NCBI RefSeq assembly: GCF_014647415.1 | Contig: NZ_BMPD01000003.1 | Span: 310,001-374,000 of the forward strand | DNA: 64,000 nt | From: Haloarcula sebkhae | Lineage (GTDB): Archaea > Halobacteriota > Halobacteria > Halobacteriales > Haloarculaceae | Direction of reading: 5' to 3' | Shown: in pieces, positions 50,257 through 58,000 of the stretch | How the letters are laid out: the number at the start of each line of letters is the position of its first letter | Position numbering within the stretch: position 1 is the stretch's first letter | The notes under the pieces: model-generated | The model's database searches: none | Told to the model about the DNA's origin: nothing | What the model saw: only the letters and a program-made list of their open reading frames with translations | Made by a program: the position numbers and the translations under genes

Positions 50257-50991
50257 CTATCGGTTGACCCATTCCCCGTCGTCGGGAACCCGAACGCCCT
50301 CTGTCGCCGACCGTAGCTCGTCCCGGCTGAGCAGGCAGTGGTTGATCGCCTCCATGTGAACGACGACGACCGTAGCGGCGGTCGCATCCCGGACAGCTGT
50401 GATATCCTCGACGCCCATTGTGATGGGGTCGCCCTGTTCGAACTGCGCTTCACCGCCGTTCAGCACGACTAGGTCGGGCTCGAACCGGTCGAGTGTTTCC
50501 TCGACCGGCTCGTACCAGATCGTGTCGCCTGCGACGTACACCGTTTCGTCTCCCTCAAACACGAATCCCGAAACGGGACCCATCTCCGCCGCTAACTCTC
50601 CGTGCCCGTGCCGCCCTGGCGTTCGGTGAATCGAGACTCGCCCGATAGACGCCTCGTCGTTGACGGGTCGGACATCGGTGAAATCCTCGTCAATGAACGC
50701 GTCCACCTCCTCGGGCTGACAGAACAGCGGCACGTCGGCATCGAGTTCCGCCTTGGCCGCCGCGTCCCAGTGGTCCTGGTGGCGGTGCGTGACAACCACG
50801 GCGTCGTAGGACAGGTCACCGTCGGGCATTGGGACGAGCGGGTTTCGACGGTCGTTCGGCGAATTCGGCACAGGCGGGTTCTCCCCAGGTGACGCGAACA
50901 TCGGGTCCACGAGGAACGTCACGTCTCCAACGTCTACGAGGACAGTCGCGTTACGAAGTAACCGAACACTGGCACCAGTCGAGCCTGACAT
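50257..50991 (-). CDS. MBL-fold metallo-hydrolase
   Basis: 244 aa. Motif THRHQDHWDAAAKAELDAD is the metallo-beta-lactamase HxHxDH with Arg in the middle; a second His is in GRHGHGELAAEMG and an Asp in YVAGDTIWYEP. The arrangement matches the UlaG/YcfH-like 'beta-lactamase fold' Zn hydrolases. N-terminus MSGSTGASVRLLRNATVLVD from the ATG at 50989-50991; a second in-frame ATG lies 27 bp upstream (51016-51018) inside a tandem duplication, so the start is ambiguous. Substrate unknown. Confidence 0.85.
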   Translation of the reverse strand: MSGSTGASVRLLRNATVLVDVGDVTFLVDPMFASPGENPPVPNSPNDRRNPLVPMPDGDLSYDAVVVTHRHQDHWDAAAKAELDADVPLFCQPEEVDAFIDEDFTDVRPVNDEASIGRVSIHRTPGRHGHGELAAEMGPVSGFVFEGDETVYVAGDTIWYEPVEETLDRFEPDLVVLNGGEAQFEQGDPITMGVEDITAVRDATAATVVVVHMEAINHCLLSRDELRSATEGVRVPDDGEWVNR

Positions 50992-51038
50992 ACGACTATC
51001 TGCGGCACCCACTGACATACGACTTGTCTCGGCACGTG
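50985..51038. repeat. Tandem 27-bp duplication at the start of the MBL gene
   Basis: ctgacatacgact at 50985-50997 recurs at 51012-51024; across the two 27-bp units about 19 positions match. Each unit supplies an in-frame ATG on the minus strand (MSVGAADSR and MSGSTGASV). The rest of the gap 51039-51215 before the next gene shows no other feature beyond weak T-rich promoter-like sequence at 51184-51190. Confidence 0.65.
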
Positions 51039-51215
51039 CCAAATCCCGCAGCACGAGAAAGAACACATTCGGATACCGCTTGGGAGGCCAGCAGTCGAAG
51101 ACCCCCCGTCGGGATGCGAGCGGTCCCCAGAGCGACCGGTTTCACTCCGGCGGCGTCGGGGCGACCGCTTGCCCCGGGGGAGAATCTTTTGCCGCTGGGA
51201 CCCCTATATCGGAGT

Positions 51216-51551
51216 ATGTTGCTTATTCGGGGGACAGCAGGCGGAACGGCGCTGACCGGGACGCTGTACGAACCGGGCGAGGAGCCGCCCAAGTTCAACG
51301 GCGCGCCGGACGAGGGGACGCCCTACGTCTGGGTCTGTGACGCCTTCTACGAGGTCGAAAGTGGCGGCCAGGTCCAATCAATCGGCGACCGCGAGATCCG
51401 AATCGCCTTCGAATCCCCGATGCCCCGCGGTTTCGAGACGCGTGATGCGGCCATCGACGCGGCCAAAGAACACGTCCGGACGCAGTTCGCCCGGCTCGGT
51501 GTGGCCGGCGAGACAGTCGACGTGACGGTTCAGCAGGCCGAGACGGCGTAG
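51216..51551 (+). CDS. Conserved haloarchaeal hypothetical (DUF7113-like)
   Basis: 111 aa, soluble. MLLIRGTAGGTALTGTLYEP, then GEEPPKFNGAPDEGTPYVWV and CDAFYEVESGGQVQSIG; the remainder ends in a helix (RDAAIDAAKEHVRTQFARLG) and a beta strand. I recall this as haloarchaeal DUF7113, without certainty. Start ATG at 51216, preceded by a T-rich element about 30 bp upstream. Function unknown. Confidence 0.7.
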   Translation: MLLIRGTAGGTALTGTLYEPGEEPPKFNGAPDEGTPYVWVCDAFYEVESGGQVQSIGDREIRIAFESPMPRGFETRDAAIDAAKEHVRTQFARLGVAGETVDVTVQQAETA

Positions 51552-51603
51552 TCGAACCGGCATGCTTTCCCGCTGTTTTCTGAGTCAGCGAACGACCGGT
51601 GAG

Positions 51604-51610
51604 TTATACA
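51604..51610 (+). promoter_or_regulatory. TATA element of the winged-helix gene
   Basis: ttataca lies 17 bp before the GTG at 51621 but 32 bp before an in-frame GTG at 51636, so it favours the later start. Confidence 0.5.
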
Positions 51611-51620
51611 ACGGTCTCGG

Positions 51621-51986
51621 GTGAAACCGCTACACGTGGCCGAGGACCCGTCCCCGACCGAGGTGTTTGCCCTCCTCGATGACGAATACGCTCGCGCGCT
51701 CCTTGCAGCCACGAGTCACAGGCCGATGACAGCAACTGAACTCAGCAACGACTGCGACATGTCACTCTCGACCGTGTATCGCCGTCTCGACGCACTTGAG
51801 GACTGCGGCCTCGTCGCTGCCCGAACGCAAATCGCGGATGACGGGCACCACGTAGACGTGTACGAGGCACAGATGGACGAACTCACCGTTTGTCTCACCG
51901 AAGGGGCCTTCGACGTGAGCCTCTCTGTCGAGTCAAAGACACACGAGTTCGCCGATGCGTTGGTAGACCTCTGGGAGGGGCTCTGA
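51621..51986 (+). CDS. Winged-helix (ArsR-like) transcriptional regulator
   Basis: 121 aa as listed from GTG at 51621; the promoter geometry fits better with a GTG start at 51636 (VAEDPSPTEVFALLDDEYAR). The HTH reads LAATSHRPMTATELSNDCDM then SLSTVYRRLDALEDCGLVAA, followed by a wing (RTQIADDGHHVDVYEAQMDE). Helix 4 and the C-terminus (SVESKTHEFADALVDLWEGL) suit dimerisation. It overlaps the next gene by TGATG, so this regulator and the membrane protein are co-translated. Confidence 0.85.
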   Translation: MKPLHVAEDPSPTEVFALLDDEYARALLAATSHRPMTATELSNDCDMSLSTVYRRLDALEDCGLVAARTQIADDGHHVDVYEAQMDELTVCLTEGAFDVSLSVESKTHEFADALVDLWEGL

Positions 51987-52288
51987 TGGATTTTGCCGGC
52001 CTCTCCGCCGAAACGTGGGTCACCGTGAACACTGCGTTCCACCTCGCACAGACGGGGATCGGACTGCTCATTGCTGCATTGGCGCTCGTTGGCTACCGTC
52101 GACGGCGGACCCGCTCCATGCTCGCACTGGCTACCGGAATCAGTCTCCTCACCTTCGTCTCGTACCTCGTTACCCTTAGTGCCGTGCAGGTCCTCCCGCG
52201 AGTGGTGTTTCCCCTTCCGGGCACTATCACGGAACTCGCCGGTCTCCTCGTCCTCCTCTACGCTATCGTGCTGGCCCGTCGTGACTAA
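51986..52288 (+). CDS. Small three-TM membrane protein coupled to a winged-helix regulator (DUF7521-like)
   Basis: 100 aa. Three TM helices: TAFHLAQTGIGLLIAALALV, MLALATGISLLTFVSYLVTL and PLPGTITELAGLLVLLYAIV, with basic residues on the cytoplasmic side. The start shares one base with the stop of the regulator gene (TGATG). Haloarchaeal winged-helix/small-membrane-protein pairs like this recur, and the membrane partner may sense or anchor; the role is unproven. I recall DUF7521 for this family. Confidence 0.75.
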   Translation: MDFAGLSAETWVTVNTAFHLAQTGIGLLIAALALVGYRRRRTRSMLALATGISLLTFVSYLVTLSAVQVLPRVVFPLPGTITELAGLLVLLYAIVLARRD

Positions 52289-52293
52289 CCCCC

Positions 52294-53544
52294 TCAGAAC
52301 GATTCTTCGACGGCTCCCCACCGGATGTCGTTGTACTCCCGCTCTCGGTCAGTCTCAAACGTTCGCTCGATGCGGCGGGTGAGTTCTTCGCTGCCCTGCC
52401 GGTCGATTTTGGCGAGTTCGTCGGCCTTCCCAATAGCCAGTGGCGGCCCCTGTTCCCGGGCCACATCGTGGAGTATCTGTCGCGTGAGTTTGGCCCGTCG
52501 GTCCGGGTCTTGGGTGAACGCGTACGGGGCCTCGACGCGGAACACCAGATCCGAGCGCGGGTCGTAGAGGACGAAAAACGTCACTTCGTACGCTTCTGGG
52601 TCGAGCGACCGCTCGATGCCCAGCGCGTCGCCATCGGCGGCCATGATGCCGTCGGTGCCCCCTCGCGAGCGGAACCAGTTCGTCGCAGTGAGACAGTCGG
52701 TCTGCAGCTCACCTTCGTCGTCGCGGCGCTCCAGAATTCGGCGGAAGAAGGCGGTGTCGTTCACCCATGGGGCGTTGGTCTTGCGGCGGAGTGCCCGTGT
52801 GAGGGCCTTCGTTGAGGAGTTCTTGATAAATCCCACCATCGGGACGTCTCGCTCGACGAACCGCTCGACGAGGTCGACGTAGTTGTTCACGACCGTTTTG
52901 GGGCGGTCGTCCTCCGCGAGCAGGTCGGCCAGTTCGGTGTCGCGGTCGGCCCAGCGGAGCACGCCGGTCGGGTAGATAGGGCCGTCGAGGATGAACAGGT
53001 CCTCGACCACGTCGGCGTTGGTCAGCGCGTGCCGGCTCTCCGCGAGGTACAGCGCCAGCGCGTGGACGACTCGCTGTTCGTAGCGGTCGACCTGTGGCAC
53101 GTCGAGGACGCGCCGCTTGGCGTAGCCGCGGTCCCCGCCCTGCCACTCGCCGTCGAACCCCAGAGTCGCGTCGTTCGAGTGGACGGCCATGATGATGGTC
53201 CGGCCCCGGTGGAGTTCCACGTCCGAGGGGACACTGCCCATCGCCGCCTGTGCCACGTCCAGCACCAGCCCGTTCTTGAACGTCGTCGGATTGATCGTCC
53301 CCGAGTCCAGACCGTGCTGGGTCGGAAACGGCGGGTCCGCCAGCGCGATATCCTCGATGGGGACCTTCCGGCGGCGCTGCTCGTCCAGTGGCTCCAGAAT
53401 CTTCGTTCCGTCCTGCCACAGCGGGTCCAGAAAGTTGTCCCACACTTCCTCGGCAGCCGCCTCCTGGTCACTCGTCTCGACGGTCTCGCGCACCTGCCCG
53501 GCGAGCTTGGCGATCCCGTCGACGTGGACCGGGTCCAGCGTCAT
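52294..53544 (-). CDS. nurA: NurA family DNA nuclease
   Basis: 416 aa. The NurA-domain nucleotide motif LDSGTINPTTFKNG (Asp80 likely catalytic) and IIMAVHSNDATLGF, plus the C-terminal Asp/Arg-rich SLDPEAYEVTFFVLYDPRSD. 5'-3' exo- and endonuclease that, with HerA, resects DNA ends in homologous recombination. The stop lies 5 bp from the stop of the small membrane protein gene on the other strand. Start is the ATG at 53542-53544. herA is 3 kb downstream on the same strand, whereas the two are usually adjacent. Confidence 0.88.
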   Translation of the reverse strand: MTLDPVHVDGIAKLAGQVRETVETSDQEAAAEEVWDNFLDPLWQDGTKILEPLDEQRRRKVPIEDIALADPPFPTQHGLDSGTINPTTFKNGLVLDVAQAAMGSVPSDVELHRGRTIIMAVHSNDATLGFDGEWQGGDRGYAKRRVLDVPQVDRYEQRVVHALALYLAESRHALTNADVVEDLFILDGPIYPTGVLRWADRDTELADLLAEDDRPKTVVNNYVDLVERFVERDVPMVGFIKNSSTKALTRALRRKTNAPWVNDTAFFRRILERRDDEGELQTDCLTATNWFRSRGGTDGIMAADGDALGIERSLDPEAYEVTFFVLYDPRSDLVFRVEAPYAFTQDPDRRAKLTRQILHDVAREQGPPLAIGKADELAKIDRQGSEELTRRIERTFETDREREYNDIRWGAVEESF

Positions 53545-53679
53545 GCCCGTGGGTTCGCCGGGACGGGCATAACCCTTTGGTCGCCCGCCGACTCGGTGCT
53601 CATACTAGCGACTGGACGTCTGTGACGAATTTCGCCACTCCAGGTAGTGAATATCTTGTAACAGTTACAGCCGACAGTA

Positions 53680-54072
53680 TTACTCCTTGCCGGACTCTTC
53701 ACGGAGGATGCGTTCGATCGCCTCGGCGATCTCTTCGTAGGACTGCATGGTCAGGCCGTCTGTGGTGATGAGCACGCCCTGTCGTTCGGTTGTCGCCCGC
53801 ACGAGGTAGCCGTTGGAGAACGCACGCACGGTGAAGCGATAATCGCCCAGTTCGGACTCCTGATAGGCGTTCTTCGTCTGCTTGTACCCCTGCCACTCGT
53901 GGCCGACGAAGTCGTTGAGGTCGGCGTCCTGTTCGAGATCCTCCCGCAGGTAGAGTTGCTCGAAGTTCGCACGTGTGAAATACGTCACCGAGCGGAGCGA
54001 GTCGCCTGTCGCTGTCCGGGCTGTCGTGACAATTGCGTCGGCCAGATCGTCCGAGAGAATGTTCCGAGTCAT
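53680..54072 (-). CDS. Conserved haloarchaeal hypothetical (DUF7522-like)
   Basis: 130 aa. MTRNILSDDLADAIVTTART, SLRSVTYFTRANFEQLYLRE, DLNDFVGHEWQGYKQTKNAY and YRFTVRAFSNGYLVRATTER suggest a compact alpha/beta domain, followed by GVLITTDGLTMQSYEEIAEA. I recall DUF7522, uncertainly. The TATA on the minus strand (aaattaag, 54097-54104) lies about 30 bp upstream of the ATG at 54072, so longer readings are excluded. Divergent from gpmI; function unknown. Confidence 0.7.
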   Translation of the reverse strand: MTRNILSDDLADAIVTTARTATGDSLRSVTYFTRANFEQLYLREDLEQDADLNDFVGHEWQGYKQTKNAYQESELGDYRFTVRAFSNGYLVRATTERQGVLITTDGLTMQSYEEIAEAIERILREESGKE

Positions 54073-54096
54073 GCCAGACCGAAGGCGGGCCACCCT

Positions 54097-54104
54097 CTTA
54101 ATTT
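54097..54104 (-). promoter_or_regulatory. TATA element of the 53680-54072 gene
   Basis: Minus-strand aaattaag about 30 bp before the ATG at 54072. Confidence 0.55.
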
Positions 54105-54212
54105 CAGGGTTCCAGATACCGACAACGATAGCGGGGCGGAGGCGGGGGAATAGCCCCATCAGCACTGCCGAATTTCGCATTATCGACCGTCACGTTCGGT
54201 GCTGACCGACAG

Positions 54213-54219
54213 TGTATTA
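54213..54219 (+). promoter_or_regulatory. gpmI TATA element
   Basis: tgtatta begins 31 bp before the ATG at 54244. Confidence 0.6.
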
Positions 54220-54243
54220 CGCCGGTCGCGTGACCCACCGGGT

Positions 54244-55803
54244 ATGGACGCCGGACTCATCATCTTGGACGGCTGGGGCCTGAATCCGGACGACGATGTT
54301 CGGGATGCCGTCGCCGCCGCCGACACGCCGAACTTCGACCGCTACCGAGACGCAGGCGCAGCATCGACGCTTGCGACCCACGGCCGCCGGGTCGGCCTCC
54401 CGGAGGGCCAGATGGGCAACTCCGAGGTCGGCCACCTCAACATCGGGGCCGGCCGCGTCGTCAAGCAGGACTCCGCTCGCGTCAGCGACAGTATCGCTCG
54501 CTCACGTGGCGAATCACCGCCCGACGACGACGCGCAGGACCCGCCATTCTTCGAGAACGAGACGATTCTGTCGGCCTTCGAGCACGCCGAAGACCACGGC
54601 GGCCGGGTCCACTTCATGGGCCTCGTCTCCGACGGTGGCGTCCACTCGTATCAGGACCATCTCCATGCGCTCATCGAACTCGCCGGCGAGCGTGATACCG
54701 AGGCCGTCTCACACGCCCTCACCGACGGCCGTGACACTTCGCCGACCGGCGGCGAGGACTACCTCGCCGACCTCGAAGCCCACGCCGACGAGTACGGAAC
54801 TGGCCATATCGCCACCGTCTGCGGGCGCTACTACGCGATGGACCGCGACCAGAACTGGGAGCGGACTCGCCGGGCCTACGACGCCATCGTTCATCGCGAG
54901 GGCGACCACCACGCCGACGACGCCGTCACGGCCGCCACGGAGTCGTACGCTCGCGACACCACTGACGAGTTCATCGAGCCGACGACCGTCGGCGACCACG
55001 CCGGCCTTGAAGACGACGACGCGGTCATCTTCTTCAATTTCCGGTCGGACCGCGCCCGGCAACTCACCCGGATGCTCGGCGACATCCGCCCGGACGACTG
55101 GGGAGCCGACACCGAGCCGCCGGACACCAGGCTGGTGACGATGACGCAGTACGACGAGACGTTCGATCTGCCGGTCGCGTTCCCGCCGAACCAGCCCGAG
55201 GACGTACTCGGCGAGGTGCTTTCCCAAGCCGGGAAGACACAGATCCGGCTGGCTGAGACAGAGAAGTACCCCCACGTCACCTACTTCCTCAACGGCGGCC
55301 GTGAGGTCGCGTTCGACGGCGAGAGCCGCGAAATCGTCGACAGTCCCGACGTGGCGACCTACGACATGCAACCGGAAATGAGCGCGCCGGAACTGGCCGA
55401 CACTGCGATCGACTTCATCGAGACTGAGGACCCCGACGCGATGGTCCTGAACTTCGCCAACCCCGACATGGTCGGCCACACCGGCGACTTCGACGCGGCG
55501 GTGACCGCCGTCGAGGCCGTCGACGAACAGCTCGGCCGGCTTATCGCGGCGATTCAGGCTGCCGGCGGGCACGCACTCATCTGTGCCGACCACGGGAACG
55601 CCGACGACATGGGGACCGTCGAGGACCCGCACACGGCCCACACGACCAACCCCGTCCCGTTCATCTACCTCTCTCCTGACGGGACCGCCGGTGGACGGAC
55701 CGCCCGCGACGGCGGGACGCTGGCCGACCTCGCGCCGACGATGCTCATGCTCGTGGGGATCGACCGGCCAGATGTGATGACTGGCACGCCGCTGGTCGAG
55801 TAG
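54244..55803 (+). CDS. gpmI: 2,3-bisphosphoglycerate-independent phosphoglycerate mutase
   Basis: 519 aa; interconverts 3- and 2-phosphoglycerate in glycolysis and gluconeogenesis using Mn2+. N-terminal MDAGLIILDGWGLNPDDDVR with the metal Asp, catalytic Ser60 in GQMGNSEVGHLNIGAGRV, TDGRDTSPTGGEDYLADL, FFNFRSDRARQL, and metal ligands NFANPDMVGHTGDFDAAVTA and CADHGNADDMG near the C-terminus. Start at the ATG 31 bp after a TATA. It is the bacterial-type iPGM of about 510 residues, not the archaeal ApgM. Confidence 0.97.
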   Translation: MDAGLIILDGWGLNPDDDVRDAVAAADTPNFDRYRDAGAASTLATHGRRVGLPEGQMGNSEVGHLNIGAGRVVKQDSARVSDSIARSRGESPPDDDAQDPPFFENETILSAFEHAEDHGGRVHFMGLVSDGGVHSYQDHLHALIELAGERDTEAVSHALTDGRDTSPTGGEDYLADLEAHADEYGTGHIATVCGRYYAMDRDQNWERTRRAYDAIVHREGDHHADDAVTAATESYARDTTDEFIEPTTVGDHAGLEDDDAVIFFNFRSDRARQLTRMLGDIRPDDWGADTEPPDTRLVTMTQYDETFDLPVAFPPNQPEDVLGEVLSQAGKTQIRLAETEKYPHVTYFLNGGREVAFDGESREIVDSPDVATYDMQPEMSAPELADTAIDFIETEDPDAMVLNFANPDMVGHTGDFDAAVTAVEAVDEQLGRLIAAIQAAGGHALICADHGNADDMGTVEDPHTAHTTNPVPFIYLSPDGTAGGRTARDGGTLADLAPTMLMLVGIDRPDVMTGTPLVE

Positions 55804-55820
55804 CGGGCGGCGTGACCACG

Positions 55821-56489
55821 CTAGTTTTCGAGCACGGAGAGATACTGCGGCGGCACGCGGGCAGTCGTGTACGTCTCGGTTCCGCGCTTGACGATCCGGC
55901 GGTCGTCGGCCTGCATCGCTGCGGCGTCGACGACGAACACGACCGGGTCGGCCGCGTGACGACGCCCCACCTCCCGGGCTGTCGCGACGGATTCGGAGAG
56001 GTGGACCTGCTGGCGGCCCATCGGCTTCAGCCCCGCTTCGCGTATCGAATCGGCGTTCCGCGGTGCAGTCCCGTGATATAGCGTCGCCGGCACAGGGTCG
56101 TCGGCCCCGTCGAGAGTTACGTCGATAGAGTGGCCGTAGGCTGCCCGGACACGGTCGCCAGCGGCTGCTGCGCTCGACTCGCTACTGGCTTCTGTCCGCT
56201 CGAATCGTCCTTTCGGGTCCGTGGCGATAACGCCGGCCAGTGCCTCACCATCGGCCCAGTCGTACTGTCGCTTGACTGCACTGCGGAGGGAATCGAAGTC
56301 CGTCCGCCCCGCTTCGTCTACCTCGATGCCTGCGTCCTCGGGGAAATGTCTGAGCGCCCCCGAGACGAACTTCGAGAGCTGTCGTCGCCGTGCGCCGTCC
56401 AGAATCTGGGCTCCTGCTCCGCCACAGACCGGGCACGTGTCGCCCTCGAAGAAGCCGTCTTCGGGACAGCGGCGGACCGCGTCTGGCAT
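55821..56489 (-). CDS. kptA: RNA 2'-phosphotransferase (Tpt1/KptA)
   Basis: 222 aa; removes a 2'-phosphate from RNA by transfer to NAD+. The N-terminus has a zinc ribbon CPEDGFFEGDTCPVCGGAGA (C-x10-C-x2-C pattern with CPxCG). The Tpt1 core has RQLSKFVSGALRHFPEDAGI, AYGHSIDVTLDG, LYHGTAPRNADSIREAGL and VHLSESVATAREVG, with the conserved Arg-His-Arg/Gly-His-Ser residues. The start is ATG at 56487-56489. It is convergent with gpmI (17 bp between stops) and divergent from the HTH-GNAT gene. Confidence 0.95.
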   Translation of the reverse strand: MPDAVRRCPEDGFFEGDTCPVCGGAGAQILDGARRRQLSKFVSGALRHFPEDAGIEVDEAGRTDFDSLRSAVKRQYDWADGEALAGVIATDPKGRFERTEASSESSAAAAGDRVRAAYGHSIDVTLDGADDPVPATLYHGTAPRNADSIREAGLKPMGRQQVHLSESVATAREVGRRHAADPVVFVVDAAAMQADDRRIVKRGTETYTTARVPPQYLSVLEN

Positions 56490-56675
56490 GGTCGGGAATG
56501 AGCCACGACCGTACAAAAGCCTCATGCGGAGAGGTTTGCTGCCCGCGGCAGCAACGCCTGTTCCAGCCGCTCTCACCCGCGACCACGGCAGCGACGCTAC
56601 CAAGATGGCTTGCCATTGCAGGTGACGGTGCCGGGTAGCTTCAAGTGGATACAGTCGTCAGTGAGCCATAGCGAA

Positions 56676-57410
56676 ATGCCGTCCCCAACAGACCTCGAAC
56701 TCGGTGGTGAACGGTCTGACGTGTATCGGTTCGTGGAACGGAACGGCCCTGTCGCGCCCGCCGAGGTGGCCGAAGCCATCAGTGTCGACCCCGAGCGGTT
56801 CCAGCACCACGTCTCCATTCTCAAACGGGACGACCTCATCGAGGCCACCGAGGACGGGAAGCTCACGGTGGCGCTGCACGACGGTGAGACGGCCGAACAT
56901 TACGAGGCCGGTGTCAGCTACGAGATACGCCCGTCCCGGCCGTCGGATCTCTCCGGCGTCGTCGGCACGATCCGCGACGTGACCAGCGAAGCGCCGTATA
57001 TCATCGCGGCCGGCGTCGCGGAGCAACTGGCCTACGAGGATACGCTCGTCCGCTGGGGACCCAACCGCTGTCGCGTCGTGTTCGTCGCCACCGTCGACGA
57101 CGATGTCGTCGGCTGGGTCCACGTCGCCATGTCCGAGGTGGACGAACTCGCATCGACAGCCGAACTCACACTCGGCGTGATGGAGACGTATCGCCGCCAC
57201 GGAATCGGCAGTCACCTGCTCCACCGCGGGGTCGAATGGGCCGCAAGCCGTGGCTGTCGAAAAGTGTACAACAGCCTGCCGGCCACGAACGAGCGGGCCG
57301 TCGACTTCCTGCAGGAGGCCGGCTGGACGGTCGAGGCTGTCCGCGATGGTCACTACGACATCGGCGGTGAACTGGTCGACGAGGTGATGCTCGCTCGCCG
57401 GCTGGGCTGA
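56676..57410 (+). CDS. HTH-GNAT fusion: winged-helix N-terminus with acetyltransferase
   Basis: 244 aa. N-terminal 80 residues read as a winged helix (GGERSDVYRFVERNGPVAPA, EVAEAISVDPERFQHHVSIL, KRDDLIEATEDGKLTVALHD). Residues 95-244 are a GNAT domain: SYEIRPSRPSDLSGVVGTIR, ELTLGVMETYRRHGIGSHLL (the acetyl-CoA Q/RxxGxG/A motif, RRHGIG), and a final strand. Start MPSPTDLELGG at 56676; an ATG at 56610 would give 22 extra residues without clear support. The acceptor is unknown. Divergent from kptA. Confidence 0.85.
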   Translation: MPSPTDLELGGERSDVYRFVERNGPVAPAEVAEAISVDPERFQHHVSILKRDDLIEATEDGKLTVALHDGETAEHYEAGVSYEIRPSRPSDLSGVVGTIRDVTSEAPYIIAAGVAEQLAYEDTLVRWGPNRCRVVFVATVDDDVVGWVHVAMSEVDELASTAELTLGVMETYRRHGIGSHLLHRGVEWAASRGCRKVYNSLPATNERAVDFLQEAGWTVEAVRDGHYDIGGELVDEVMLARRLG

Positions 57411-57473
57411 GACGGACCCCCGGTAAGCACCACTGCCTGCTGAACGGAGGGTCCGCGGACAGCGCCCTGTGGG

Positions 57474-57480
57474 TTTATGA
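57474..57480 (+). promoter_or_regulatory. TATA element of the PNPOx-like gene
   Basis: tttatga begins 29 bp before the ATG at 57503. Confidence 0.6.
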
Positions 57481-57502
57481 TTATTTGCCGACAATTGAGG
57501 GT

Positions 57503-57994
57503 ATGACAGTTGACGAACTGGAAGACTTCGGGATCCTCCAGATGGACAGCGAGGACATCGAAAAGACCCTCGAACGGAAAAGCGTCGGCGTACTCGGCGT
57601 CCCGACTGATGCCGCGCCGCTACTGCGCCCGCTCAGTTTCTGGTACGACGGCGATGCCGCGCTCTACTTCGTCTACGCTCTCGGTACCGACAGCCGGAAA
57701 GTGACGGCGAGCGACGACGCGGACGTTGCCCGGTTTCTCATTTACGACATCGAGACGACGTTCAACTGGCGCAGCGTTCTGCTGACGGGGACCATCGAAC
57801 GAGTCCCCGACGACGAACGCAAGTCAATCGAAGAACGGATCGATACGTCTTGGAAGCCAGACGTGTTCGAGCGGGCGGCCGAGACGGAAACCACAGCGCT
57901 GTACCGGTTCCGAATCGACGACCGCGCCGGTATCAAGCAACTTGAACTCCCGCCAGAGCTCAGGACCGAATCCTCGTCGAGTCGGCCGGACTGA
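57503..57994 (+). CDS. Pyridoxamine 5'-phosphate oxidase-family (split-barrel flavin-binding) protein
   Basis: 163 aa. MTVDELEDFGILQMDSEDIE, then the split-barrel core ERKSVGVLGVPTDAAPLLRP, SFWYDGDAALYFVYALGTDS, RKVTASDDADVARFLIYDIE and NWRSVLLTGTIERVPDDERK; LTGTIERV is the family strand after the FMN site. It lacks the full PNPOx substrate residues, so it may be a general flavin or F420-binding reductase. The start is the ATG 29 bp after a TATA. A neighbour of the nad operon by convergence only. Confidence 0.83.
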   Translation: MTVDELEDFGILQMDSEDIEKTLERKSVGVLGVPTDAAPLLRPLSFWYDGDAALYFVYALGTDSRKVTASDDADVARFLIYDIETTFNWRSVLLTGTIERVPDDERKSIEERIDTSWKPDVFERAAETETTALYRFRIDDRAGIKQLELPPELRTESSSSRPD

Positions 57995-58000
57995 CTGTGC

